Source: Petrolisthes cinctipes (Eukaryota; Arthropoda; Malacostraca; Decapoda; Porcellanidae). Taken from it: DNA of 64,000 nucleotides. The translations under genes and the position numbers were made by a program. The first letter of the stretch is position 1, and each line of letters begins with the position of its first letter. Below the pieces are notes generated by a model. It saw only the letters and a list, made by a program, of their open reading frames with translations, did not search any database and was not told the DNA's origin. The stretch covers positions 682,001-746,000 of the forward strand of contig JAWQEG010000488.1 in the NCBI GenBank assembly GCA_033782935.1. Reading direction: 5' to 3'. Below are positions 8,171-20,802 of the stretch, in pieces.

Positions 8171-11100
8171 GTGTTAGAGTATTTTCAAAATTCAGGCCCA
8201 AAACATGCTGAAAATCGATATTTTTGGTGCCCAAAGTCAATATGTGCATGTATCTTCTGTACCCGTTTATATCTCAAATTCATGCTCAAAAAACCCGAAA
8301 ATTCAATATTTTGGGGTCCCAGAAGCAATCTGTACATGCCTACTCAGTGCTAGAATATTTTCAAAATATAGGCTAAAAACATGCTAAAAATCGATTTTTT
8401 AGGTGCCAAAAAGTCGATATCTCAAATTCAGTCCCAAAACACCCGAAAATTCGATATTTAGGGTTCCCAGAAGCGATCTGTACATGCCTACTCCGTGTTA
8501 GAGTATTTTCAAATTACATGCTCAAAACATACTGAAAATCGATCTTTTAGGTGCACAAAATTCGATATGTGCATGCATCTTCAGTACCCGTTTATATCTC
8601 AAATTCAGGCTCATAACACCCGAAAATTCAATATTTTGGGGTCCCAGAAGCAATCTGTACATGCCTACTCAGTGTTAGAGTATTTTCAAAATACAGGCCC
8701 AAAACATGCTGAAAATCGATATTTTAGATGCCCAAAGTCAATATGTGGATGTATCTTCTGTACCCGTTTATATCTCAAATTCAGGCTCAAAACACCAGAA
8801 AATTCAATATTTTGGGGTCCCAGAAGCAATCTGTACATGCCTACACAGTGCTAGAATATTTTCAAAATATAGGCTAAAAACATGCTAAAAATCGACATTT
8901 TAGGTGCCAAAAAATCGATATCTCAAATTCAGTCCCAAAACACCCGAAAATTCGATATTTAGAGGTCCCAGAAGGTATCTGTACATGCCTACTCCGTGTT
9001 AGAGTATTTTCAAAATACAGGCCAAAAACATACTGAAAATCGATCTTTTAGGTGCCCAAAAGTCGATATGTGCATGCATCTTCTGTACCCGTTTATATCT
9101 CAAATTCTGGCCCTAAACACCTGAAAATTCGATATTTTGGGGTCCCAGAAGCGATCTGTACATGTCTACTCCGTGTTAGAGTATTTTCAAATTTCAGTCC
9201 CAAAACATGCTGAAAATCGATATTTTTGGTGCCCAAAGTCAATATGTGCATGTATCTTCTGTACCCGTTTATATCTCAAATTCAGGCTCAAAACACCCGA
9301 AAATTCAATATTTTGGGGTCCCAGAAGCAATCTGTACATGCCTACTCAGTGCTAGAAAATTTTCAAAATATAGGCTAAAAACATGCTAAAAATCGATCTT
9401 TTAGGTGCCAAAAAGTCGATATCTCAAATTCAGTCCCAAAACACCCGAAAATTCGATATTTAGGGGTTCCAGAAGCGATCTGTACATGCCTACTCCGTGT
9501 TAGAGTATTTTCAAAATACATGCTCAAAACATACTGAAAATCGATCTTTTAGGTGCACAAAAGTCTATATGTGCATGCATCTTCAGTACCCGTTTATATC
9601 TCAATTTCAGGCTCAAAACACCCGAAAATCCAATATTTTGGGGTCTCAGAAGCAATCTGTACATGCCTACTCAGTGTTAGAGTATTTTCAAAATACAGGC
9701 CCAAAACATGCTGAAAATCGATATTTTAGATGCCCAAAGTCAATATGTGCATGTATCTTCTGTACCCGTTTATATCTCAAATTCAGGCTCAAAACACCCG
9801 AAAATTCAATATTTTGGGGTCCCAGAAGCAATCTGTACATGCCTACACAGTGCTAGAATATTTTCAAAATATAGGCTAAAAACATGCTAAAAATCGACAT
9901 TTTAGGTGCCAAAAAATCGATATATCAAATTCAGTCCCAAAACACCCGAAAATTCGATATTTAGAGGTCCCAGAAGGTATCTGTACATGCCTACTCCGTG
10001 TTAGAGTATTTTCAAAATAAAGGCCAAAAACATACTGAAAATCGATCTTTTAGGTGCCCAAAAGTCGATATGTGCATGCATCTTCTGTACCCGTTTATAT
10101 CTCAAATTCTGGCCCTAAACACCCGAAAATTCGATATTTTGGGGTCCCAGAAGCGATCTGTACATGCGTACTCCGTGGTAGAGTATTTTCAAAATTCAGG
10201 CCCAAAACATGCTGAAAATCGATATTTTTGGTGCCCAAAGTCAATATGTGCATGCATCTTCAGTACCCGTTTATATCTCAAATTCAGGCTCAAAACACCC
10301 GAAAATTCAATATTTTGGGGTCCCAGAAGCAATCTGTACATGCCTACACAGTGCTAGAATATTTTCAAAATATAGGCTAAAAACATGCTAAAAATCGACA
10401 TTTTAGGTGCCAAAAAATCGATATCTCAAATTCAGTCCCAAAACACCCGAAAATTCGATATTTAGAGGTCCCAGAAGGTATCTGTACATGCTTACTCCGT
10501 GTTAGAGTATTTTCAAAATACAGGCCAAAAACATACTGAAAATCGATCTTTTAGGTGCCCAAAAGTCGATATGTGCATGCATCTTCTGTACCCGTTTATA
10601 TCTCAAATTCTGGCCCTAAACACCCGAAAATTCGATATTTTGGGGTCCCAGAAGCGATATGTACATGCCTACTCCGTGTTAGAGTATTTTCAAAATTCAG
10701 GCCCAAAACATGCTGAAAATCGATATTTTTGGTGCCCAAAGTCAATATGTGCATGTATCTTCTGTACCCGTTTATATCTCAAATTCAGGCTCAAAACACC
10801 CGAAAATCCAATATTTTGGGGTCCTAGAAGCAATCTGTACATGCCTACACAGTGCTAGAATATTTTCAAAATATAGGCTAAAAACATGCTAAAAATCGAC
10901 ATTTTAGGTGCCAAAAAAACGATATCTCAAATTCAGTCCCAAAACACCCGAAAATTCGATAGTTAGAGGTCCCAGAAGGTATCTGTACATGCCTACTCCG
11001 TGTTAGAGTATTTTCAAAATACAGGCCAAAAACATACTGAAAATCGATCTTTTAGGTGCCCAAAAGTCGATATGTGCATGCATCTTCTGTACCCGTTTAT

Positions 11101-13004
11101 ATCTCAAATTCTGGCCCTAAACACCCGAAAATTCGATATTTTGGGGTCCCAGAAGCGATCTGTAAATGCCTACTCCGTGTTAGAGTATTTTCAAATTTCA
11201 GGCCCAAAACATGCTGAAAATCGATATTTTTGGTGCCCAAAGTCAATATGTGCATGTATCTTCTGTACCCGTTTATATCTCAAATTCATGCTCAAAACAC
11301 CCGAAAATTCAATAGTTTGGGGTCCCAGAAGCAATCTGTACATGCCTACTCAGTGCTAGAATATTTTCAAAATATAGGATAAAAACATGCTAAAAATCGA
11401 TCTTTTATGTGCCAAAAAATCGATATCTCAAATTCAGTCCCAAAACACCCGAAAATTCGATATTTAGGGGTCCCAGAAGCGATCTGTACATGCCTACTCT
11501 GTGTTAGAGTATTTTCAAAATACATGCTCAAAACATACTGAAAATCGATCTTTTAGGTGCACAAAAGTCGATATGTGCATGCATCTTCAGTACCCGTTTA
11601 TATCTCAAATTCAGGCTCAAAACACCAGAAAATTCAATATTTTGGTGTCCCAGAAGCAATCTGTACATGCCTACACAGTGCTAGAATGTTTTCAAAATAT
11701 AGGCTAAAAACATGCTAAAAATCGATCTTTTAGGTGCCAAAAAGTCGATATCTCAAATTCAGTCCCAAAACACCCGAAAATTCGATATTTAGGGGTCCCA
11801 GAAGCGATTTGTACGTGCCTACTCCGTGTTAGAGTATTTTCAAAATACATGCTCAAAACATACTGAAAATCGATCTTTTAGGTGCACAAAAGTCGATATG
11901 TGCATGCATCTTCAGTACCCGTTTATATCTCAAATTCAGGCTCAAAACACCCGAAAATTCAATATTTTGGGGTCCCAGAAGCAATCTGTACATGCCTACT
12001 CAGTGTTAGAGTATTTTCAAAATACAGGCCCAAAACATGCTGAAAATCGATATTTTAGATGCCCAAAGTCAATATGTGCATGTATCTTCTGTACCCGTTT
12101 ATATCTCAAATTCAGGCTCAAAACACCCGAAAATTCAATATTTTGGGGTCCCAGAAGCAATCTGTACATGCCTACACAGTGCTAGAATATTTTCAAAAAA
12201 TAGGCTAAAAACATGCTAAAAATCGACATTTTAGGTGCCAAAAAATCGATATCTCAAATTCAGTCCCAAAACACCCGAAAATTCGATATTTAGAGGTCCC
12301 AGAAGGTATCTGTACATGCCTACTCCGTGTTAGAGTATTTTCAAATTACACGCCAAAAACATACTGAAAATCGATCTTTTAGGCGCCCAAAAGTCAATAT
12401 GTGCATGCATCTTCTGTACCCGTTTATATCTCAAATTCTGGCCCTAAACACCCGAAAATTCGATATTTTGGGGTCCCAGAAGCGATCTGTACATGCCTAC
12501 TCCATGTTAGAGTATTTTCAAAATTCAGGCCCAAAACATGCTGAAAATCGATATTTTTTGTGCCCAAAGTCAATATGTGCATGTATCTTCTGTACCCGTT
12601 TATATCTCAAATTCAGGCTCAAAACACCCGAAAATTCAATATTTTGGGGTCCCAAAAGCAATATGTACATGCCTACTCAGTGCTAGAATATTTTTAAAAT
12701 ATAGGCTAAAAACATGCTAAAAATCGATCTTTTAGGTGCCAAAAAGTCGATATCTCAAATTCAGTCCCAAAACACCCGAAAATTCGATATTTAGGGGTCC
12801 CAGAAGCGATCTGTACATGCCTACTCCGTGTTAGAGTATTTTCAAAATACATGCTCAAAACATACTGAAAATCGATCTTTTAGGTGCACAAAAGTCGATA
12901 TGTGCATGCATCTTCAGTACCCGTTTATATCTCAAATTCAGGCTCAAAAAACCCGAAAATTCAATATTTTGCGGTCCCAGAAGCAATCTGTACATGCCTA
13001 CACA

Positions 13005-13312
13005 GTGCTAGAATATTTTCAAAATATAGGCTAAAAACATGCTAAAAATCGACATTTTAGGTGCCAAATAATCGATATCTCAAATTCAGTCCCAAAACAC
13101 CCGAAAATTCGATATTTAGAGGTCCCAGAAGGTATCTGTACATGCCTACTCAAAATACAGGCCAAAAACATACTGAAAATCGATCTTTTAGGTGCCCAAA
13201 AGTCGATATGTGCATGCATCTTCTGTACCCGTTTATATCTCAAATTCTGGCCCTAAATACCCGAAAATTCGATATTTTGGGGTCCCAGAAGCGATCTGTA
13301 CATGCCTACTCC
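13005..13312 (+). repeat. S monomer joined to a 5'-truncated La1 by a 17 bp deletion
   Basis: After 'catgcctactc' the sequence continues 'aaaatacaggcc', so 17 bp including gtgttagagtatttt are missing at about 13150. The combined length is 308 bp instead of 325. The two-base match 'tc' at the joint fits microhomology-mediated loss. The left arm of the dyad is gone from this La1. Confidence 0.88.
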
Positions 13313-16300
13313 GTGCTAGAATATTTTCAAAATATAGGCTAAAAACATGCTAAAAATCGATCTTTTAGGTGCCAAAAAGTCGATATCTCAAATTCAAACC
13401 CAAAACACCCGAAAATTCGATATTTAGGGGTCCCAGAAGCGATCTGTACATGCCTACTCCGTGTTAGAGTATTTTCAAAATACATGCTCAAAACATACTG
13501 AAAATCGATCTTTTAGGTGCACAAAAGTCGATATGTGCATGCATCTTCAGTACCCGTTTCTATCTCAAATTCAGGCTCAAAACACTCGAAAATTCAATAT
13601 TTTGGGGTCCCAGAAACAATCTGTACATGCCTACTCAGTGTTAGAGTAATTTCAAAATACAGGCCCAAAACATGCTGAAAATCGATATTTTAGATGCCCA
13701 AAGTCAATATGTGCATGTATTTTCTGTACCCGTTTATATCTCAAATTCAGGCTCAAAACACCCGAAAATTCAATATTTTGGGGTCCCAAGAGCAATCTGT
13801 ACATGCCTACACAGTGCTAGAATATTTTCAAAATATAGGCTAAAAACATGCTAAAAATCGACATTTTAGGTGCCAAAAAATCGATATCTCAAATTCAGAC
13901 CCAAAACACCCGAAAATTCGATATTTAGAGTTCCCAGAAGGCATCTGTACATGCCTACTCCGTGTTAGAGTATTTTCAAAATACAGGCCAAAAACATACT
14001 GAAAATCGATCTTTTAGGTGCCCAAAAGTCGATATGTGCATGCATCTTCTGTACCCGTTTATATCTCAAATTCTGGCCCTAAACACCCGAAAATTCGATA
14101 TTTTGGGGTCCCAGAAGCGATCTGTACATGCCTACTCCGTGTTAGAGTATTTTCAAAATTCAGGCCCAAAACATGCTGAAAATCGATATTTTTGGTGCCC
14201 AAAGTCAATATGTGCATGTATCTTCTGTACACGTTTATATCTCAAATTCAGGCTCAAAACACCCGAAAATTCAATATTTTGGGGTCCCAGAAGCAATCTG
14301 TACATGCCTACACAGTGCTAGAATATTTTCAAAATATAGGCTAAAAACATGCTAAAAATCGATCTTTTAAGTGCCAAAAAGTCGATATCTCAAATTCAGT
14401 CCCAAAACACCCGAAAATTCGATATTTAGGGGTCCCAGAAGCGATCTTTACTCCGTGTTAGAGTATTTTCAAAATACATGCTCAAAACATACTGAAAATT
14501 GATCTTTTAGGTGCACAAAAGTCGATATGTGCATGCATCTTCAGTACCCGTTTATATCTCAAATTCAGGCTCAAAACACCCGAAAATTCAATATTTTGGG
14601 GTCCCAGAAGCAATCTGTACATGCCTACTCAGTGTTAGAGTATTTTCAAAATACAGGCCCAAAACATGCTGAAAATCGATATTTTAGATGCCCAAAGTCA
14701 ATATGTGCATGTATCTTCTGTACCCGTTTTATATCTCAAATTCAGGCTCAAAACACCCGAAAATTCAATATTTTGGGGTCCCAGAAGCAATCTGTACATG
14801 CCTACACAGTGCTAGAATATTTTCAAAATATAGTCTAAAAACATGCTAAAAATCGACATTTTAGGTGCCAAAAAATCGATATCTCAAATTCAGTCCCAAA
14901 ACACCCGAAAATTCGATATTTAGAGGTCCCAGAAGGTATCTGTACATGCCTACTCCGTGTTAGAGTATTTTCAAAATACAGGCCAAAAACATTCTGAAAA
15001 TCGATCTTTTAGGTGCACAAAAGTCGATATGTGCATGCATCTTCTGTACCCGTTTATATCTCAAATTCTGGCCCTAAACACCTTAAAATTCGATATTTTG
15101 GGGTCCCAGAAGCAATTTGTACATGCCTACTCCGTGTTAGAGTATTTTCAAAATTCAAGCCCAAAACATGCTGAAAATCGATATTTTTGGTGCCCAAAGT
15201 CAATATGTGCATGTATCTTCTGTACCCGTTTATATCTCAAATTCAGGCTCAAAACACCCGAAAATTCAATATTTTGGGGTCCCAGAAGCAATCTGTACAT
15301 GCCTACTCAGTGCTAGAATATTTTCAAAATATAGGCTAAAAACATGCTAAAAATCGACATTTTAGGTGCCAAAAAATCGATATCTCAAATTCAGTCCCAA
15401 AACACCCGAAAATTCGATATTTAGAGGTCCCAGAAGGTATCTGTACATGCCTACTCCGTGTTAGAGTATTTTCAAAATACAGGCCAAAAAAATTCTGAAA
15501 ATCGATCTTTTAGGTGCACAAAAGTCGATATGTGCATGCATCTTCTGTACCCGTTTATATCTCAAATTCTGGCCCTAAACACCTTAAAATTCGATATTTT
15601 GGGGTCCCAGAAGCAATCTGTACATGCCTACTCCGTGTTAGAGTATTTTCAAAATTCAAGCCCAAAACATGCTGAAAATCGATATTTTTGGTGCCCAAAG
15701 TCAATATGTGCATGTATCTTCTGTACCCGTTTATATCTCAAATTCAGGCTCAAAACACCCGAAAATTCAATATTTTGGGGTCCCAGAAGCAATCTGTACA
15801 TGCCTACTCAGTGCTAGAATATTTTCAAAATATAGGCTAAAAACATGCTAAAAATCGATCTTTTAGGTGCCAAAAAGTCGATATCTCAAATTCAGTCCCA
15901 AAACACCCGAAAATTCGATATTTAGGGGTCCCAGAAGCGATCTGTACATGCCTACTCAGTGTTAGAGTATTTTCAAAATACATGCTCAAAACATACTGAA
16001 AATCGATCTTTTAGGTGCACAAAAGTCGATATGTGCATGCATCTTCAGTACCCGTTTATATCTCAAATTCAGGCTCAAAACACCCGAAAATTTAATATTT
16101 TAGGGTCCCAGAAGCAATCTGTACATGCCTACTCAGTGTTAGAGTATTTTCAATATACAGGCCCAAAACATGCTGAAAATCGATATTTTAGATGCCAAAA
16201 GTCAATATGTGCATGTATCTTCTGTACCCGTTTATATCTCAAATTCAGGCTCAAAACACCCGAAAATTAAATTTTTTTTGGGTCCCAGAAGCAATCTGTA

Positions 16301-16460
16301 CATGCCTACACAGTGCTAGAATATTTTCAAAATATAGGTTAAAAACATGCTAAAAATCGATATTTTAGGTGCCAAAAAGTCGATATCTCAAATTCAGTCC
16401 CAAAACACCCGAAAATTCGATATTTAGGGGTCCCAGAAGCGATCTGTACATGCCTACTCC

Positions 16461-16814
16461 GTGTTAGAGTATTTTCAAAATACATGCTCAAAACATACTG
16501 AAAATCGATCTTTTAGGTGCACAAAAGTCGATATTTGCATGCATCTTCTGTACCCGTTTATATCTCAAATTCTGGACCTAAACACCTGAAATTTCGATAT
16601 TTTGGGGTCCCAGAAGCAATCTGTACATGCCTACTCCGTGTTAGAGTTTTTTTAAAATACAGGCCAAAAACATACTGAAAATCGATCTTTTAGGTGCACA
16701 AAAGTCGATATGTGCATGCGTCTTCTGTACCCGTTTATATCTCAACTTCTGGCCCTAAACACCTGAAAATTCGATATTTTGGGGTCCCAAAAGCAATCTG
16801 TACATGCATACTCC
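16461..16814 (+). repeat. Back-to-back La monomers (La2/La1 hybrid then La1)
   Basis: The monomer at 16461 starts as La2 ('catgctcaaaacatac', 'gtgcacaaaag') and ends La1-like ('ctggacctaaac', 'ttcgatattttgggg'). It is followed directly by La1 at 16638 with no Lb or S between. The pair looks like the reciprocal type of unequal-exchange product to the monomer-loss events elsewhere. Other La-La junctions are at 2334/2511, 5341/5518 and 50530/50707. Confidence 0.82.
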
Positions 16815-19800
16815 GTGTTAGAGTATTTTCAAAATTCAGGCCCAAAACATGCTGAAAATCGATATTTTTGGTGCCCAAAGTCAATATGTGCATGTATCTT
16901 CTGTACCCGTTTATATCTCAAATTCAGGCTCAAAACACCCGAAAATTCAATATTTTGGGGTTCCAGAAGCAATCTGTACATGCCTACTCAGTGCTAGAAT
17001 ATTTTCAAAATATAGGCTAAAAACATGCTAAAAATCGATCTTTTAGGTGCCAAAAAGTCGATATCTCAAATTCAGTCCCAAAACACCCGAAAATTCGATA
17101 TTTAGGGGTCCCAGAAGCGATCTGTACATGCCTACTCCGTGTTAGAGTATTTTCAAAATACATGCTCAAAACATACTGAAAATCGATCTTTTAGGTGCAC
17201 AAAAGTCGATATGTGCATGCATCTTCAGTACCCGTTTATATCTCAAATTCAGGCTCAAAACACCCGAAAATTCAATATTTTGGGGTCCCAGAAGCAATCT
17301 GTACATGCCTACTCAGTGTTAGAGTATTTTCAATATACAGGCCCAAAACATGCTGAAAATCGATATTTTAGATGCCAAAAGTCAATATGTGCATGTATCT
17401 TCTGTACCCGTTTATATCTCAAATTCAGGCTCAAAACACCCGAAAATTCAATATTTTGGGGTCCCAGAAGCAATCTGTACATGCCTACACAGTGCTAGAA
17501 TATTTTCAAAATATAGGCTAAAAACATGCTAAAAATCGACATTTTAGGTGCCAAAAAATCGATATCTCAAATTCAGTCCCAAAATACCCGAAAATTCGAT
17601 ATTTAGAGGTCCCAGAAGGTATCTGTACATGCCTACTCCGTGCTAGAGTATTATCAAAATACAGGCCAAAAACATACTGAAAATCGATCTTTTAGGTGCC
17701 CAAAAGTCGATATGTGCATGCATCTTTTGTACCCGTTTATATCTCAAATTCTGTCACTAAACACCCAAAAATTCGATATTTTGGGGTCCCAGAAGTGATC
17801 TGTACATGCCTACTCCGTGTTAGAGTATTTTCAAAATTCAGGCCCAAAACATGCTGAAATTCGATATTTTTGGTGCCCAAAGTCAATATGTGCATGTATC
17901 TTCTGTACCCGTTTATATCTCAAATTCAGGCTCAAAACACCCGAAAATTCAATATTTTGGGGTCCCAGAAGCAATCTGTACATGCCTACTCAGTGCTAGA
18001 ATATTTTCAAAATATAGGCTAAAAACATGCTAAAAATCGATCTTTTAGGTGCCAAAAAGTCGATATCTCAAATTCAGTCCCAAAACACCCGAAAATTCGA
18101 TATTTAGGGGTCCCAGAAGCGATCTGTACATGCCTACTCCGTGTTAGAGTATTTTCAAAATACATGCTCAAAACATACTGAAAATCGATCTTTTTGGTGC
18201 ACAAAAGTCGATATGTGCATGCATCTTCAGTACCCGTTTATATCTCAAATTCAGGCTCAAAACACCCGAAAATTCAATATTTTGGGGTCCCAGAAGCAAT
18301 CTGTACATGCCTACTCAGTGTTAGAGTATTTTCAAAATACAGGCCCAAAACATGCTGAAAATCGATATTTTAGATGCCCAATGTCAATATGTGCATGTAT
18401 CTTCTGTACCCGTTTATATATCAAATTCAGGCTCAAAACACCCGAAAATTCAATATTTTGGGGTCCCAGAAGCAATCTGTACATGCCTACACAGTGCTAG
18501 AATATTTTCAAAATATAGGCTAAAAACATGCTAAAAATCGATCTTTTAGGTGCCAAAAAGTCGATATCTCAAATTCAGTCCCAAAACACCCGAAAATTCG
18601 ATATTTAGGGGTCCCAGAAGCTATCTGTACATGCCTACTCCGTGTTAGAGTATTTTCAAAATACATGCTCAAAACATACTGAAAATCGATCTTTTAGGTG
18701 CACAAAAGTCGATATGTGCATGCATCTTCAGTACCCGTTTATATCTCAAATTCAGGCTCAAAACACCCGAAAATTCAATATTTTGGGGTCCCAGAAGCAA
18801 TCTGTACATGCCTACTCAGTGTTAGAGTATTTTCAAAATACAGGCCCAAAACATGCTGAAAATCGATATTTTAGATGCCCAAAGTCAATATGTGCATATA
18901 TCTTCTGTACCCGTTTATATATCAAATTCAGGCTCAAAACACCCGAAAATTCAATATTTTGGGGTCCCAGAAGCAATCTGTACATGCCTACACAGTGCTA
19001 GAATATTTTCAAAATATAGGCTAAAAACATGCTAAAAATCGATCTTTTAGGTGCCAAAAAGTCGATATCTCAAATTCAATCCCAAAACACCCGAAAATTC
19101 GATATTTAGGGGTCCCAGAAGCTATTTGTACATGCCTACTCCGTGTTAGAGTATTTTCAAAATACAGGCCAAAAACATACTGAAAATCGATCTTTTAGGT
19201 GCCCAAAAGTCGATATGTGCATGCATCTTCTGTACCCGTTTATATCTCAAATTCTGGCCCTAAACACCCGAAAATTCGATATTTTGGGGTCCCAGAAGCG
19301 ATCTGTACATGCCTACTCCGTGTTAGAGTATTTTCAAATTTCAGGCCCAAAACATGCTGAAAATCGATATTTTTGGTGCCCAAAGTCAATATGTGCATGT
19401 ATCTTCTGTACCTGTTTATATCTCAAATTCAGGCTCAAAACACCCGAAAATTCAATATTTTGGGGTCCCAGAAGCAATCTGTACATGCCTACACAGTGCT
19501 AGAATATTTTCAAAATATAGGCTAAAAACATGCTAAAAATCGACATTTTAGGTGCCAAAAAATCGATATCTCAAATTCAGTCCCAAAACACCCGAAAATT
19601 CGATATTTAGAGGTCCCAGAAGGTATCTGTACATGCCTACTCCGTGTTAGAGTATTTTCAAAATACAGGCCAAAAACATACTGAAAATCGATCTTTTAGG
19701 TGCCCAAAAGTCGATATGCGCATGCATCTTCTGTACCCGTTTATATCTCAAATTCTGTCCCTAAACACCCGAAAATTCGATATTTTGGGGTCCCAGATGC

Positions 19801-20645
19801 GATCTGTACATGCCTACTCCGTGTTAGAGTATTTTCAAATTTCAGGCCCAAAACATGCTGAAAATCGATATTTTTGGTGCCCAAAGTCAATATGTGCATG
19901 TATCTTCTGTACCCGTTTATATCTCAAATTCAGGCTCAAAACACCCGAAAATTCAATATTTTGGGGTCCCAGAAGCAATCTGTACATGCCTACTCAGTGC
20001 TAGAATATTTTCAAAATATAGGCTAAAAACATGCTAAAAATCGATCTTTTAGGTGCCAAAAAGTCAATATCTCAAATTCAGTCCCAAAACACCCGAAAAT
20101 TCGATATTTAGGGGTCCCAGAAGCGATCTGTACATGCCTACTCCGTGTTAGAGTATTTTCAAAATACATGCTCAAAACATACTGAAAATCGATCTTTTAG
20201 GTGCCCAAAAGTCGATATGTGCATGCATCTTCAGTACCCGTTTATATCTCAAATTCAGGCTCAAAACACTCGAAAATTCAATATTTTGGGGTCCCAGAAG
20301 CAATCTGTACATGCCTACTCAGTGTTAGAGTATTTTCAAAATACAGGCCCAAAACATGCTGAAAATCGATATTTTAGATGCCCAAAGTCAATATGTGCAT
20401 GTATCTTCTGTACCCGTTTATATCTCAAATTCAGGCTCAAAACACCCGAAAATTCAATAATTAGGGATCCCAGAAGCAATCTGTACATGCCTACACAGTG
20501 CTAGAATATTTTCAAAATATAGGCTAAAAACATGCTAAAAATCGACATTTTAGGTGCCAAAATATCGATATCTCAAATTCAGTCCCAAAACACCCGAAAA
20601 TTCGATATTTAGAGGTCCCAGAAGGTATCTGTACATGCCTACTCG

Positions 20646-20802
20646 GTGTTAGAGTATTTTCAAAATTCAGGCCCAAAACATGCTGAAAATCGATATTTGG
20701 TGCATGTATCTTCTGTACCCGTTTATATCTCAAATTCAGGATCAAAACACCCGAAAATTCAATATTTTGGGGTCCCAGAAGCAATCTGTACATGCCTACA
20801 CA
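20646..20802 (+). repeat. Lb1 monomer with a 19 bp internal deletion (157 bp)
   Basis: The usual path from 'cgatatttttggtgccc' through 'caatatgtgcatg' is shortened to 'cgatatttggtgcatgtatc'. The repeated 'ggtgc' and 'tgtgc' words on the two sides could have guided the loss. This single copy is also preceded directly by an S monomer, so its La1 partner is missing too. Confidence 0.87.

Larger units (their letters stand above)
6372..14314 (+). repeat. Irregular 1002 bp HOR array, part 1
   Basis: Monomer map: S 6372, La2 6520, S 6697, La2/Lb2 chimera 6845, S 7021, La1 7169, Lb1 7346, S 7522, La2 7670, Lb2 7847, S 8023, Lb1 8171, S 8347, La2 8495, Lb2 8672, S 8848, La1 8996, Lb1 9173, S 9349, La2 9497, Lb2 9674, S 9850, La1 9998, Lb1 10175, S 10351, La1 10499, Lb1 10676, S 10852, La1 11000, Lb1 11177, S 11353, La2 11501, S 11678, La2 11826, Lb2 12003, S 12179, La1 12327, Lb1 12504, S 12680, La2 12828, S 13005, truncated La1 about 13151, S 13313, La2 13461, Lb2 13638, S 13814, La1 13962, Lb1 14139. 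La2-S units lacking Lb2 (325 bp) start at 6520, 11501 and 12828. Single-base private variants are frequent here. Confidence 0.88.
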
